Shown here: in pieces, positions 16,935 to 25,438 of the stretch | How the letters are laid out: each line of letters begins with the position of its first letter | How positions within the stretch are numbered: position 1 is the first letter of the stretch | Source: Streptomyces sp. RFCAC02 | GTDB taxonomy: Bacteria; Actinomycetota; Actinomycetes; Streptomycetales; Streptomycetaceae | DNA length: 64,000 bases | Assembly: GCF_004193175.1 (NCBI RefSeq) | Contig: NZ_SAUH01000001.1 | Location: 4,931,501 to 4,995,500, forward strand | Direction of reading: 5' to 3' | Position numbers and translations under genes: made by a program | Notes under the pieces: model-generated | The model's database searches: none | Told to the model about the DNA's origin: nothing | Seen by the model: only the letters and a program-made list of their open reading frames with translations

Positions 16935-17843
16935 ATGGTGGAACCTCGGGCAAAGAATGCGGAGCCGGGTGACGGCGGGCCGGCGACGGCCGCGCCGGGC
17001 CGACGGCGTATCGAACTCACGGCCACACAGGTCGCGGCCAGCGCGGCGGCGGCCGTCACGGGCGCGATGCTGGCGTCGGGCCTCGGCGTGTACGGCACGG
17101 TGATCGGCGCGGCGGTGATCAGCGTCGTCGCGACGGCGGGCGGTGCCGTGTTCCAGCACGTCTTCGACTCGGCGCGGCGCGCGGGCCGCGACCGCGCCGC
17201 CGGTGAGGCGGGGACGCGTGCCGCGCCCGGCCGGCGCCGGGCACGGGAGAGCCGGCGCGACGGCCGCCGGCCGCGGAAGCGGCGGCTGGTCGTCGCGTCT
17301 TTCGGTGTCTTCCTGATCGCCATGGCGGCGGTCACCGGCATCGAGCTGGCCGGCGGGTCGTCGCTGTCGGGCTGGTGGGGCCGTGACGACGGCGGTACGT
17401 CGGTCGGCCGCATATTCGACGGCGGCGGCACGCAGGACGACGGCACCACCGACACCGACGACACCGACATCGACACCGACGACGGCGGCACCGGTGGCGA
17501 CGGTGCCGACAGCGGCGACGACGGCACCGACGGCGGCGCGGGGGACGAGGGCGGCTCCTCGCCCTCGGACAGCGGCACGCCCGCGCCGGACGAGTCCGGC
17601 GGCACGGACGACGGCGTCACACCGTCTCCCGGCACGAGCGGCGGCACCGACGAGGACGGCACGGACCAGGGCGGCACCGATCAGGACGGCGCCGACCAGG
17701 GCGGCGGCGACGAGGACGGCACGGACCAGGACGACACCGGCACCACCCCCGCCCCGACGACCGACCCGACCAGCCCCGGAAGCGACACCACCGGCGCGCC
17801 CGACGCGACCGGGGACGGTGCCGCCGGGAGCGGGGCCGGCTGA
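16935..17843 (+). CDS. Membrane protein with long Asp/Gly/Thr-rich C-terminal tail, function unknown
   Basis: 302 residues. The N-terminal cytoplasmic stretch has a Thr/Gln motif ([21 protein letters not shown]), then a hydrophobic glycine-rich segment (about 35-75, two short passes or a hairpin). A very basic linker follows (about 85-118), then one clear membrane helix (about 119-140, [20 protein letters not shown]). The remaining 160 residues are almost only D, G, T, S, P and Q, so this acidic tail is probably extracellular and wall-spanning or unstructured. The stop overlaps an in-frame ATG of the ferrochelatase gene (TGATG), hinting at coupling. ATG 16935 and GTG 16938 are both possible. 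No family is recognised. Confidence 0.75.
   Translation: MVEPRAKNAEPGDGGPATAAPGRRRIELTATQVAASAAAAVTGAMLASGLGVYGTVIGAAVISVVATAGGAVFQHVFDSARRAGRDRAAGEAGTRAAPGRRRARESRRDGRRPRKRRLVVASFGVFLIAMAAVTGIELAGGSSLSGWWGRDDGGTSVGRIFDGGGTQDDGTTDTDDTDIDTDDGGTGGDGADSGDDGTDGGAGDEGGSSPSDSGTPAPDESGGTDDGVTPSPGTSGGTDEDGTDQGGTDQDGADQGGGDEDGTDQDDTGTTPAPTTDPTSPGSDTTGAPDATGDGAAGSGAG
17420..17760 (+). repeat. Low-complexity Asp/Gly/Thr coding repeat
   Basis: The DNA repeats degenerate GAC-GGC-ACC and GAC-GAC units in register with codons, giving the acidic tail of the membrane protein. Unit length is irregular; such tracts are prone to length change. Confidence 0.7.
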
Positions 17844-17860
17844 TGGCAGGATCTAGAGCC

Positions 17861-18988
17861 ATGGACCGTGCGACCGATGCCCACCCCTACGACGCCCTGC
17901 TCCTCCTGTCCTTCGGCGGCCCCGAGGGTCCCGACGACGTGCTGCCGTTCCTGGAGAACGTGACGCGCGGCCGCGGCATCCCGCGCGAGCGTCTGGCCGA
18001 GGTCGGTGCCCACTACCACCTCTTCGGCGGCGTCAGCCCGATCAACGAGCAGAACCGCACGCTGCTCGCCGCCCTCCGCGCCGACTTCGCCGAGCACGGC
18101 GTCGACCTGCCCGTCTACTGGGGCAACCGCAACTGGGCGCCCTACATCACCGACACCCTCCGCGAGATCGCCGCCGCCGGACACCGCCGCGTGCTCACGC
18201 TCGCCACCAGCGCGTACGCCTCGTACTCGGGCTGCCGCCAGTACCGCGAGGACCTCGCGGGCGCGCTCGCCGCGCTGACGGCCGAGGGCATCGAACTGCC
18301 CCGGATCGACAAGCTCCGGCACTACTTCAACCACCCGGGCTTCCTCGACACCATGACCGACGGCGTCCTCACGGCGCTCGCCGAGCTGCCCGGCGAGGTC
18401 CGCGACGGCGCGCACCTCGTGTTCACCACGCACTCGATCCCCGACAGCGCCGCCGACACGTCGGGTCCGCCCGCGAGCCACCGGGCCGGCGGCGCGTACG
18501 TCGCCCAGCACCTGGACGCCGCGCGGACCGTCGCCCGCGCCGTCCACGAGGCCACCGGCGTCGACCGTCCGTTCGAGCTGGTCTACCAGTCACGCAGCGG
18601 CTCCCCGCAGATCCCGTGGCTGGAGCCGGACATCGTGGACCGGCTGCGCGAGCTGCACGGGCAGGGCGCCCCGGCCGTCGTCATGATCCCGATCGGCTTC
18701 GTCTCGGACCACATGGAGGTCCTGTACGACCTCGACACCGAGGCGATGACGGCCGCCCGCGAGCTGGGGCTGCCGGCCGTCAGGTCGGCGACGGTCGGCT
18801 CCGACCCGCGGTTCGTCGCCGCCGTCCGCGACCTCGTGCTGGAGCGCGCGGCCACCGAGCGCGGCGAGTCCCCGGCCCGCTGCGCTCTCGGTGACCTCGG
18901 GCCGAGCCACGACGTGTGCCCGGTCGGGTGCTGTCCGGGGCGGGTCGCCAAGCCGGCCGCCGCGGGCGCCGACAGCCCGTACGCCTGA
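17861..18988 (+). CDS. hemH: Ferrochelatase (coproporphyrin III ferrochelatase type)
   Basis: 375 residues from ATG 17861. Ferrochelatase signatures: [14 protein letters not shown] at the N-terminus, FGGVSPIN, the metal-site His in [19 protein letters not shown], and [17 protein letters not shown]-terminal Cys cluster (CALGDLG...DVCPVGCC) matches the [2Fe-2S]-binding tail of actinobacterial enzymes. In Actinobacteria the family inserts iron into coproporphyrin III (CpfC) in the coproporphyrin-dependent haem pathway. An alternative ATG at 17843 overlaps the preceding stop; AGGA upstream of 17861 favours the shorter form. The next gene is an inositol monophosphatase homologue. Confidence 0.92.
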   Translation: MDRATDAHPYDALLLLSFGGPEGPDDVLPFLENVTRGRGIPRERLAEVGAHYHLFGGVSPINEQNRTLLAALRADFAEHGVDLPVYWGNRNWAPYITDTLREIAAAGHRRVLTLATSAYASYSGCRQYREDLAGALAALTAEGIELPRIDKLRHYFNHPGFLDTMTDGVLTALAELPGEVRDGAHLVFTTHSIPDSAADTSGPPASHRAGGAYVAQHLDAARTVARAVHEATGVDRPFELVYQSRSGSPQIPWLEPDIVDRLRELHGQGAPAVVMIPIGFVSDHMEVLYDLDTEAMTAARELGLPAVRSATVGSDPRFVAAVRDLVLERAATERGESPARCALGDLGPSHDVCPVGCCPGRVAKPAAAGADSPYA

Positions 18989-19056
18989 CACCGCGCCGTC
19001 CCCCGCACGCCCCCGCCAGCACCGCCGCCCCCGCACCGCCGAGGAGTCGTCCCACC

Positions 19057-19874
19057 GTGTCCCGAGCCGAACTCGCCGCCGACCTGCTCGCGCTGGCCCA
19101 GGAGGCGGCCGGCCGCGCCGGCCGGCTGCTGCGCGAGGGCCGTCCCGCCGACCTCGGCGTCGCGGCCACCAAGTCGAGCCCGATCGACGTCGTCACCGAG
19201 ATGGACCTGGCCGCCGAGCGCCTGATCACCGGTTTCCTCACCGAACGCAGGCCCGACGACGCCGTGCTCGGCGAGGAGGGCGGCGCGCGGAGCGGCGGCA
19301 GCGGCGTGCGCTGGATCGTCGACCCGCTGGACGGCACCGTCAACTACCTGTACGGGCTGCCGAACTGGGCGGTGTCGATCGCCGCCGAACTGGACGGCGA
19401 GACCGTCGCCGGTGTCGTCGCGGCCCCCATGCGCGGCGAGACGTACACCGCCCTGCGCGGGGCGGTGCCCACCGGCTGACGGACGGCGGTGCACGCGAGC
19501 CGATGCGGCCGCGCCCCTCGCCGCCGCTGGACCAGGCGCTCATCGGCACGGGCTTCAACTACGTGACCGCCGTGAAGACGGCCCAGGCGGCCGTCGCGCA
19601 GCGGCTGATCCCCCGGGTGCGCGACATCCGGCGGTCCGGCTCCGCCGCCATCGACCTGTGCGACGTGGCCCAGGGGTGTCTCGACGGCTACTACGAGCGG
19701 GGGCTCGCCCCCTGGGACCTCGCGGCGGGCGACCTCGTCGTGCGGGAGGCCGGCGGGTTCACCGGCGGGCGCCCGGGCGGCCGGCCGGACGGCGATCTCA
19801 CCGTCGCCGCGTCCCCTGGGGTCTTCGAGCGGCTCCAGCCCCTCCTGGACGAGCTGGGCGCCTGGCACGACTGA
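19057..19874 (+). pseudogene. Inositol monophosphatase family gene with a -1 frameshift
   Basis: The start is GTG 19057 with GAGGAG upstream. The first frame gives an N-terminal IMPase half with GEEGG and WIVDPLDGTVNYLYG (metal-binding motif), then runs into a stop at 19477-19479. The C-terminal half, with GFNYV, SAAIDLCDVA and PWDLAAGD (second metal motif), lies in the next frame to 19874. Adding one G to the run at 19459-19462 restores a continuous reading frame of usual length. The region is 818 bases long, one short of a multiple of three. The family hydrolyses inositol phosphates or related sugar phosphates. It is either a real inactivation or a one-base sequencing deficit. Confidence 0.85.
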
Positions 19875-19918
19875 CCGGCCGGCGCGGGAAGGCCCCTGGA
19901 CGCCCCCTGAACGCGCCG

Positions 19919-19948
19919 GAGCGCCCCCGGGACGTCCCGGGGGCGCTC
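19919..19948. terminator. 30-base perfect palindrome, bidirectional terminator
   Basis: Two 15-base arms (19919-19933 and 19934-19948) with no unpaired loop in the perfect form lie between the convergent inositol monophosphatase and the small minus-strand gene. Confidence 0.7.
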
Positions 19949-19964
19949 ACCGTTCGGACAGGGC

Positions 19965-20138
19965 TCAGGCGGCCCGGGAGCCGACTTCGACGCCGTGCTC
20001 CTCGGCCAGTCGGCGCAGGTCGTCCAGCTCGGACTGCTGGACGTCCATGGTGAAGAGATCTCCGGCTTCGCGAGCGCGGTGGAGACCGGACTCGGTGTTC
20101 TCGATGCGCTGCAGGATTCCAGCGGTGAACGCGTCCAA
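19965..20138 (-). CDS. Small hypothetical protein (57 aa), TTG start
   Basis: 57 residues ending VEVGSRAA, mostly predicted helical with a heptad-like pattern (LQRIENTESGLHRAREAGDLFTMDVQQSELDDLRRLAEEHG). TTG 20136-20138 is chosen because GAGGGGG lies 6 bases before it and because the upstream in-frame extension to an ATG at 20243 is Pro/Arg-rich and not protein-like. It has no known domain. A helical hairpin that dimerises is plausible. It is divergent from cutR. Confidence 0.6.
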   Translation of the reverse strand: MDAFTAGILQRIENTESGLHRAREAGDLFTMDVQQSELDDLRRLAEEHGVEVGSRAA

Positions 20139-20426
20139 GGTGCGCCCCCTCGTCTTCGATCGGCGGCACGGGGGAGTGCCGGGGGTGGGTGCGGCCACGG
20201 CGGGCCCCTGAGGTGGTCGGCAGCGCGGGGCTTGCCGCCGCATCGGGGGGTGGTCGCGGGGTGTGAAGCTGTCCTCCCCGCCCGTACCGCTCCGGAAACA
20301 TGGTCGGCGCAGAAAAACACACGGGACCGCGCGCCGGTGCGCGCCCGGTCGCTTACCCGCTGTTTACGGGGGGCCGGGGCAGGATGGAGGGCGCCGGGCG
20401 GGACGACGACGAGAGAAGGGTGTGAC

Positions 20427-21080
20427 GTGCGCGTACTGGTGGTGGAGGACGAACAGCTCCTCGCGGACGCCGTGGCCACCGGCCTGCGCCGCGAGAGCAT
20501 GGCCGTGGACGTCGTGTACGACGGCGCCGCCGCCGCCGAGCGCGTCGATCTCAACGACTACGACGTCGTGGTCCTCGACCGCGACCTGCCGCTCCTGCAC
20601 GGCGACGACGTCTGCCGCCACATCGTCGCGGCCGGCAAGCCGACGCGCGTGCTGATGCTCACCGCGGCCGGTGACGTGTCCGACCGCGTGGAGGGCCTGG
20701 AGATCGGCGCGGACGACTACCTGCCGAAGCCCTTCGCGTTCAGCGAGCTGACCGCCCGCGTCCGCGCGCTCGCCCGGCGCGCCACGGCGCCGCTGCCGCC
20801 CGTCCTGGAGCGCTCCGGCATCCGCCTCGACCCGAACCGCCGGGAGGTCCTCCGGGACGGCAGGCCGGTCCAGCTCGCCCCGAAGGAGTTCGCCGTGCTT
20901 GAGGTCCTGATGCGCGGCGACGGCAACGTCGTCTCGGCCGAGCAGCTCCTGGAAAAGGCGTGGGACGAGCACACCGACCCGTTCACCAACGTGGTCCGCG
21001 TCACCGTCATGACGTTGCGGCGCAAGCTGGGCGATCCGCCCGTCATCACGACCGTTCCCGGCGCCGGCTACCGGATCTGA
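20427..21080 (+). CDS. cutR: CutR response regulator (OmpR family)
   Basis: 217 residues from GTG 20427. The receiver domain (1-115) has the acidic pair ED (8-9), phospho-acceptor Asp51 in VVLDRDLPL, and the Lys of YLPKPFAF. The C-terminal OmpR winged helix (about 125-217) ends TVPGAGYRI. Sequence and gene order (cutR then cutS, 4 bases apart) match the Streptomyces CutRS system, historically identified as a repressor of actinorhodin production. Confidence 0.93.
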   Translation: MRVLVVEDEQLLADAVATGLRRESMAVDVVYDGAAAAERVDLNDYDVVVLDRDLPLLHGDDVCRHIVAAGKPTRVLMLTAAGDVSDRVEGLEIGADDYLPKPFAFSELTARVRALARRATAPLPPVLERSGIRLDPNRREVLRDGRPVQLAPKEFAVLEVLMRGDGNVVSAEQLLEKAWDEHTDPFTNVVRVTVMTLRRKLGDPPVITTVPGAGYRI

Positions 21081-21084
21081 CGCC

Positions 21085-22350
21085 ATGGCAGCCGCACCGC
21101 CCCCCGTACCACCGCTCCCGGGCCACCGCCCCGCGCCCCCGCGGCCGTCGAGACCGCCGCAGGAGGCCGAGCGCCGCGCCGGCTGGCTCAGGCCGACGAT
21201 CCGCATCCGCCTGACGCTGCTGTACGGCGGCATGTTCCTGATCGCCGGCATCCTGCTGCTGTCGATCATCTACCTGCTCGCCGCGCAGGCCTTGAACCGG
21301 GGCAACGACATGCCCTACGACATCTCCGACGGCGCCCAGGTGCGGATCACCTCCGACACCTGCGCCGAGATCTCGGGAGTCGTCAGCGGCGACGTGTTCA
21401 TGAAGTGGGCGCAGGAGTGCCAGGGCATCCAGCGCGACATCGCGCTCGACCAGCTCCTGCGCAGCTCCCTGCTGACGCTGCTCGGGCTCGCGGTGGCGGC
21501 GTTCGCCTTCGGCTACGTCATAGCCGGGCGCGTGCTCGCCCCGCTCGGCCGCATCACGCGCACGGCGCGCCAGGTCGCCGGCTCGGACCTGCACCGCAGG
21601 ATCGAGCTCGACGGGCCGGACGACGAGCTGAAGGAGCTGGCGGACACCTTCGACGAGATGCTGGACCGGCTTGAGCGCGCGTTCACGTCGCAGCAGCGGT
21701 TCGTCGCCAACGCGTCGCACGAGCTGCGCACCCCGCTCGCGATCAACCGGACGCTGCTGGAGGTCCAGCTCTCCGACCCGGCGGCCTCGCCGGAGCTCGT
21801 GCAGCTCGGGAACACCCTGCTCGCCACCAACGAGCGCAGCGAGCAGCTCGTGGAGGGCCTCCTGCTGCTCGCCCGCAGCGAGAACGAGCTGGTGGACCGC
21901 AAGCCCGTGGATCTCGCGGAGGTGGCCGCCCAGGCCGTCGAGCAGGTCCGGGGCGAGGCGGCGGAGCGCGGCGTCGCCCTGCACGGCACCCGGGAGCCTG
22001 CCCGGGTCCAGGGGAACGGCGTGCTCCTGGAGCGGATCGCGCTCAACCTCGTGCAGAACGCCGTGCGGTACAACACCGGGCGCGACGGCTGGGTCCGGGT
22101 GGAGACCCGGGCCGGTCCCGGGCACGCGCTGCTCGTGGTGGAGAATACGGGGCCGGTGGTGCCCGCCTACGAGATCGACAACATGTTCGAGCCCTTCCGG
22201 CGGTTGCGCACACAGCGCACACGGAGCGACAAAGGTGTCGGTCTCGGCCTGTCCATCGTCCGGTCCGTCGCCCGCGCGCACGGCGGGTACGTGGTGGCCG
22301 AGCCGCGCGAGAGCGGTGGTCTCGTGATGCGGGTCGCCATCCCGGTCTGA
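21085..22350 (+). CDS. cutS: CutS sensor histidine kinase
   Basis: 421 residues. A Pro-rich cytoplasmic N-terminus, TM1 (about 45-69), an extracellular loop (about 70-127) containing two cysteines (Cys93 and Cys112), TM2 (about 128-150), HAMP (151-200), a HisKA domain with phospho-accepting His212 in ASHELRTPL, and a C-terminal HATPase domain (NxxxNAVRYNT, KGVGLGLSIV). The two extracellular Cys could form a redox-sensitive disulfide. It partners CutR. Confidence 0.93.
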   Translation: MAAAPPPVPPLPGHRPAPPRPSRPPQEAERRAGWLRPTIRIRLTLLYGGMFLIAGILLLSIIYLLAAQALNRGNDMPYDISDGAQVRITSDTCAEISGVVSGDVFMKWAQECQGIQRDIALDQLLRSSLLTLLGLAVAAFAFGYVIAGRVLAPLGRITRTARQVAGSDLHRRIELDGPDDELKELADTFDEMLDRLERAFTSQQRFVANASHELRTPLAINRTLLEVQLSDPAASPELVQLGNTLLATNERSEQLVEGLLLLARSENELVDRKPVDLAEVAAQAVEQVRGEAAERGVALHGTREPARVQGNGVLLERIALNLVQNAVRYNTGRDGWVRVETRAGPGHALLVVENTGPVVPAYEIDNMFEPFRRLRTQRTRSDKGVGLGLSIVRSVARAHGGYVVAEPRESGGLVMRVAIPV

Positions 22351-22507
22351 GACCCTGTCCGGACGGGAAGGAAAGAGCATGTGATCAATCGCATAGTGCG
22401 GACTCGTGTGCGAGGGTCCGCGGCGGCCCCGACCGGCATTTCGGGCGGTCTCCGCCCCGATCGGCACCCGGGATGATCACCTCTTCAGGCGTTCGGTTGG
22501 GTGTCGA

Positions 22508-22538
22508 TTGAGTAACAGCACTTGAAGTGAGGCAAAAT
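22508..22538 (+). promoter_or_regulatory. Possible promoter of the DUF4193 gene
   Basis: TTGAGT (22508-22513) and CAAAAT (22533-22538) with a 19-base spacer lie about 85 bases before the start, in a locally A/T-richer stretch. The spacing is long and the assignment tentative. Confidence 0.35.
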
Positions 22539-22623
22539 CTCGGCCTCGGGTCGGGCACAAAGTCCGACCCCCGCGCGTTACGTGCGCTGGAGACACCACA
22601 GACACCCGGAGGGGGAGTACGAA

Positions 22624-22923
22624 ATGGCAACCGACTACGACACTCCACGCAAGACCGACGATGACGTCAACGAGGACAGCATCGAGGAGCTGAAGGCACG
22701 CCGCAACGACAAGTCCGCGTCCACGGTCGACGTCGACGAGTTCGAGCAGGCGGAGGGCCTGGAGCTGCCCGGTGCGGACCTCTCCAACGAGGAGCTGTCC
22801 GTCCGGGTGCTGCCGAGGCAGGCCGACGAGTTCACCTGCATGAGCTGCTTCCTGGTCCACCACAGGTCCCAGCTCGCCCAGGAGAAGGACGGCCAGCCGA
22901 TCTGCCGCGACTGCGCGGCCTGA
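22624..22923 (+). CDS. DUF4193 family protein, zinc-ribbon-like
   Basis: 99 residues, acidic, with the strong ribosome binding site GGAGGGGGAG 6 bases before the ATG. The C-terminal end has two Cys pairs (FTCMSCFL and ICRDCAA) that probably bind zinc; the N-terminal half is charged and likely unstructured. The family is conserved in Actinobacteria near dut and DUF3710, as here. The strong translation signal suggests an abundant protein. Function is unknown. Confidence 0.9.
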   Translation: MATDYDTPRKTDDDVNEDSIEELKARRNDKSASTVDVDEFEQAEGLELPGADLSNEELSVRVLPRQADEFTCMSCFLVHHRSQLAQEKDGQPICRDCAA

Positions 22924-22943
22924 GGTGTCCGCCCGGACCGGCG

Positions 22944-23396
22944 TCAGGCCACGTCCGGGCGGGCCGCGGTGAGCGCCGCACGCAGACGGTCGGGCTGCCG
23001 GGTCGAGAGATACAGGTAGGGCGTCGGGTCCTCCGGGTCCGTCACCTCGACCCGCACCGCCGTGGGGATGTAGGCGCGCAGCAGCATATGGGCCCGGACA
23101 TCCGCCCGATGGGTCCGCCAGGCGCGCGCCTCCTCGGCGTCGAGCGTCCGGGCCTCGCCCAGCGCCGTCAGGGGAATCCTGGCCCGCCCCGCGATCAATG
23201 AGCCGCCCGTGACGCGGATGCGCGCCGATCCGTAGGAGCTGAGGGCCGCCCCGATCACGGCTCCGCCGGCGGCCAGCCCGCACAGCAGGGCGACGGCGCC
23301 CAGCGGGAGGAGGGCCACCGCCAGCAGGGCGGCGCAGCCGATGCCCATCAGCCACCAGGAGCGGGGAACGGTCAGGCGCTCGTCGTAAGGCTTCAT
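22944..23396 (-). CDS. DUF3093 family membrane protein
   Basis: 150 residues from ATG 23394-23396; an in-frame TTG three codons upstream is also possible. Two adjacent membrane helices (about residues 14-55) are followed by a cytoplasmic domain with [18 protein letters not shown] and the [16 protein letters not shown] motif typical of DUF3093. It is divergent from dut with only 59 bases between. Function unknown. Confidence 0.88.
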   Translation of the reverse strand: MKPYDERLTVPRSWWLMGIGCAALLAVALLPLGAVALLCGLAAGGAVIGAALSSYGSARIRVTGGSLIAGRARIPLTALGEARTLDAEEARAWRTHRADVRAHMLLRAYIPTAVRVEVTDPEDPTPYLYLSTRQPDRLRAALTAARPDVA

Positions 23397-23442
23397 GGTG
23401 CCCAAGCATGGCAGGCACGCCCCCCGCGCCCGCGCGCGGCGG

Positions 23443-23448
23443 TAGGGT
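23443..23448 (+). promoter_or_regulatory. -10 element TAGGGT, leaderless start of dut
   Basis: TAGGGT ends 7 bases before GTG 23456, supporting that codon over GTG 23471. Confidence 0.5.
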
Positions 23449-23455
23449 CTGCATC

Positions 23456-23983
23456 GTGAGTGCCGACCCTGTGAGCCGTCCCCCGGTGGACGTGCTGATC
23501 CGGCGGATCGATCCGGCGGTTCCCCTTCCCTCCCGCGCGCATCCCGGTGACGCCGGCGTCGACCTGGTGACCACCGCCGCCGCCGAGCTGGCGCCCGGCG
23601 AGCGGGCCGTACTGCCCACCGGCGTGGCCATCGCCCTGCCGGACGGCTACGCGGCGTTCGTGCACCCGCGCTCCGGCCTCGCGGCCCGGTGCGGCGTGGC
23701 CATGGTGAACGCGCCGGGGACCGTGGACGCCGGGTACCGTGGGGAGATCAAGGTCATCGTGGTCAATCTGGACCCGCGCGAGACAGTGCGGTTCGAGCCG
23801 TTCGACCGGATCGCCCAGCTCGTCGTCCAGCAGGTGGAGACGGTGCGCTTCCACGAGGTGGCCGAGCTGCCCGGCTCGGCCCGGGGGACCGGGGGTCTCG
23901 GATCGACGGGCGGCCATGCCGGCGTGCGGAAGCCCTATGCTGCGGTCGGTCCCGGCGGGAGCGCCGACCGGAAAGGACAGTGA
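23456..23983 (+). CDS. dut: Deoxyuridine 5'-triphosphate nucleotidohydrolase (dUTPase)
   Basis: 175 residues. All five trimeric dUTPase motifs are present: [53 protein letters not shown], and the C-terminal arm [13 protein letters not shown], followed by a 20-residue species-specific tail. It converts dUTP to dUMP and diphosphate, preventing uracil incorporation and supplying thymidylate synthesis. The next gene starts 1 base after its stop. Confidence 0.94.
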   Translation: MSADPVSRPPVDVLIRRIDPAVPLPSRAHPGDAGVDLVTTAAAELAPGERAVLPTGVAIALPDGYAAFVHPRSGLAARCGVAMVNAPGTVDAGYRGEIKVIVVNLDPRETVRFEPFDRIAQLVVQQVETVRFHEVAELPGSARGTGGLGSTGGHAGVRKPYAAVGPGGSADRKGQ

Positions 23984-23984
23984 C

Positions 23985-24773
23985 GTGTTCGGACGTCGTC
24001 GCAAGCGGAACGAGGAGCCGAAGGACGCGGTCGAGGAGACGACCGCGTCCGAGGCTTCGGACGAGGCGGGGGAGGAGGCCGCGGACGAGGCGGAGGCGCG
24101 CCGGGTCAGGCTCGAACCCGCGCCCCGGCCCGACGGCCCCTGGGACCTGGACGAGGTCGGCGCGCCGGGTGAGGGCCGGGTCGACCTCGGCGGCCTGTTC
24201 GTGCCGGGCGTGCCCGGCATGGAGCTGCGGGTCGAGGTCGCCGGGGACGCCATCGTCGCCGCCACCGTCGTCCTCAAGGACAGCGCCATCCAGCTCCAGG
24301 CGTTCGCCGCGCCCAGGCGCGAGGGCATCTGGGGCGAGGTGCGCGAGGAGATCGCCGCCGGCATCACCAAGCAGGGCGGCTCGATCGAGGAGACCGAGGG
24401 GCCGCTCGGCTGGGAGCTGCGCGCCCAGGTCCCGGTGCCGCTGCCCGACGGCAAGCGCGGCCTCCAGGTCGTCAGGTTCGTCGGTGTGGACGGCCCTCGC
24501 TGGTTCCTGCGCGGGGTGATCTCGGGCCACGGCGCGGTGCAGCCGCAGGCCGCCGGGCTGCTGGAGCAGATCTTCCGGGACACCGTGGTCGTCCGCGGGG
24601 CCTCCCCGATGGCGCCCCGCGACCCGATCGTGCTGAAGCTCCCGCAGGACGCCCAGATGGTGCCCGACGGCGTCAAGCAGGACAAGACCGGCAGCACCGA
24701 CGCCCCGGTGTCGCGGTTCGCCGGCGGCCTCGACAAGCTCCGCCGCGGACCGGAGACCTCCGAGGTGCGCTGA
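23985..24773 (+). CDS. DUF3710 family protein
   Basis: 262 residues from GTG 23985, with GAAAGGA upstream. A basic start (FGRRRKRNEEPKD) leads to an acidic, low-complexity region (about 12-40). The conserved DUF3710 domain follows (about 45-230; GPWDLDEVGAPGEGRVDLGGL, GVDGPRWFLRGVISG, AAGLLEQIF). It always travels with dut in Actinobacteria and is co-transcribed with it here. Function unknown. A strong terminator follows. Confidence 0.9.
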   Translation: MFGRRRKRNEEPKDAVEETTASEASDEAGEEAADEAEARRVRLEPAPRPDGPWDLDEVGAPGEGRVDLGGLFVPGVPGMELRVEVAGDAIVAATVVLKDSAIQLQAFAAPRREGIWGEVREEIAAGITKQGGSIEETEGPLGWELRAQVPVPLPDGKRGLQVVRFVGVDGPRWFLRGVISGHGAVQPQAAGLLEQIFRDTVVVRGASPMAPRDPIVLKLPQDAQMVPDGVKQDKTGSTDAPVSRFAGGLDKLRRGPETSEVR

Positions 24774-24795
24774 CGCCGCCGTTCCGGCCGTACCA

Positions 24796-24836
24796 CCGAG
24801 GGCCGCCCCGCGCACGACGCGCGGGGCGGCCCTCGG
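24796..24836. terminator. 18-bp perfect hairpin terminator after dut-DUF3710
   Basis: Arms 24796-24813 and 24819-24836 pair perfectly around a 5-base loop, 22 bases after the stop. Confidence 0.8.
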
Positions 24837-24922
24837 CGTACGGGCGGGCAGGTGTCACCGCCGGCGGCCCGGGTACTCGGGCGGCCTTCCGGCGGACGGA
24901 CACGTGCAGGGAGGCGAGGACG

Positions 24923-25213
24923 ATGCGCGACCGCGGACGGCGGACCGGTACCGAGCCGGTCACCGCCCAGAGCGACCTGGGGCTGCGGCTCATCCTGTCC
25001 TGGATCTTCGTGCCCCTGTTCCTCGCGGCGACGGTCCTCTTCGCCGTCTGGTGGGGCGCGGCCGACGACGACAACACGCCGAACCCGACGCAGCTCGGCT
25101 GGCTGACGCTGGTCTGCGCGCTGCTGACGATCGTCGCCGTCATCGACCTCCTCGTCGTGTCGCGGCTCCGCGCGCGACGACGCGCCCTGCACCGGCGCGG
25201 TCGCGGGATGTGA
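24923..25213 (+). CDS. Small two-helix membrane protein, DUF6343-like
   Basis: 96 residues. The start RTGTEPVTAQSDLGLRL resembles the Streptomyces DUF6343 family. Two membrane helices (about 23-46 and 59-80) flank a short acidic loop (WGAADDDNTPNPTQLG). The C-terminus is very basic (RLRARRRALHRRGRG), so it should face the cytoplasm. It lies just upstream of the kdp regulatory region, in the same direction; no functional link is shown. Confidence 0.7.
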   Translation: MRDRGRRTGTEPVTAQSDLGLRLILSWIFVPLFLAATVLFAVWWGAADDDNTPNPTQLGWLTLVCALLTIVAVIDLLVVSRLRARRRALHRRGRGM

Positions 25214-25230
25214 GCCACCGGGCGGCGGCC

Positions 25231-25289
25231 GTCAGGACGTCGTCAACGCGGTGAGCGCGCCCGTCAGGGAGCCGTCAAGGACGGCGTCA
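25231..25289 (+). promoter_or_regulatory. Tandem GTCA repeats, candidate KdpE operator array
   Basis: GTCA occurs at 25231, 25242, 25263, 25274 and 25286, that is with 11, 21, 11 and 12 bases between successive copies, about one or two helical turns. Copies are mostly followed by A/G-G (GTCAGGA, GTCAAC, GTCAGGG, GTCAAGG). Direct repeats at 11-base spacing are the usual target of OmpR-family regulators such as PhoP and KdpE. The array ends 66 bases before the first start codon of the kdp operon. Confidence 0.5.
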
Positions 25290-25315
25290 CCCCTCCCGAA
25301 CAGGGGTTCTCTGGG

Positions 25316-25340
25316 TGAGTCAGGTGCTCGTACCGACTCA
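25316..25340. repeat. TGAGTC/GACTCA inverted repeat in the kdp leader
   Basis: Perfect 6-base arms (25316-25321 and 25335-25340) are separated by 13 bases, just upstream of the ribosome binding site. This could be an operator half-site pair or a weak RNA hairpin. Confidence 0.35.
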
Positions 25341-25354
25341 TTCAGGAGATTCCG

Positions 25355-25438
25355 ATGGCCGACGCGGTCTTCGTCCTGGTCACCGTGGTGTGCTTCGCGC
25401 TGGTGACCCTCGTCGCCCGGGGGGTGACGAAGCTGTGA
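25355..25438 (+). CDS. 27-residue membrane peptide overlapping kdpF
   Basis: ATG 25355 is preceded by CAGGAGA at optimal spacing. The 27-residue product is a single hydrophobic helix ([20 protein letters not shown]) ending in ARGVTKL, the same layout as KdpF. The last codons overlap kdpF by GTGA (25435-25438), so kdpF translation is probably coupled to it. It is too short to be found by most gene callers. It may be a second small subunit or assembly peptide of the Kdp complex, or a leader peptide. Confidence 0.65.
   Translation: MADAVFVLVTVVCFALVTLVARGVTKL

Noticed and set aside
17420..17760. Repeat tract considered as a CRISPR array or tandem repeat element
   Set aside because: Units are irregular, in codon register and inside a credible gene; there are no spacers of constant length and no cas genes.
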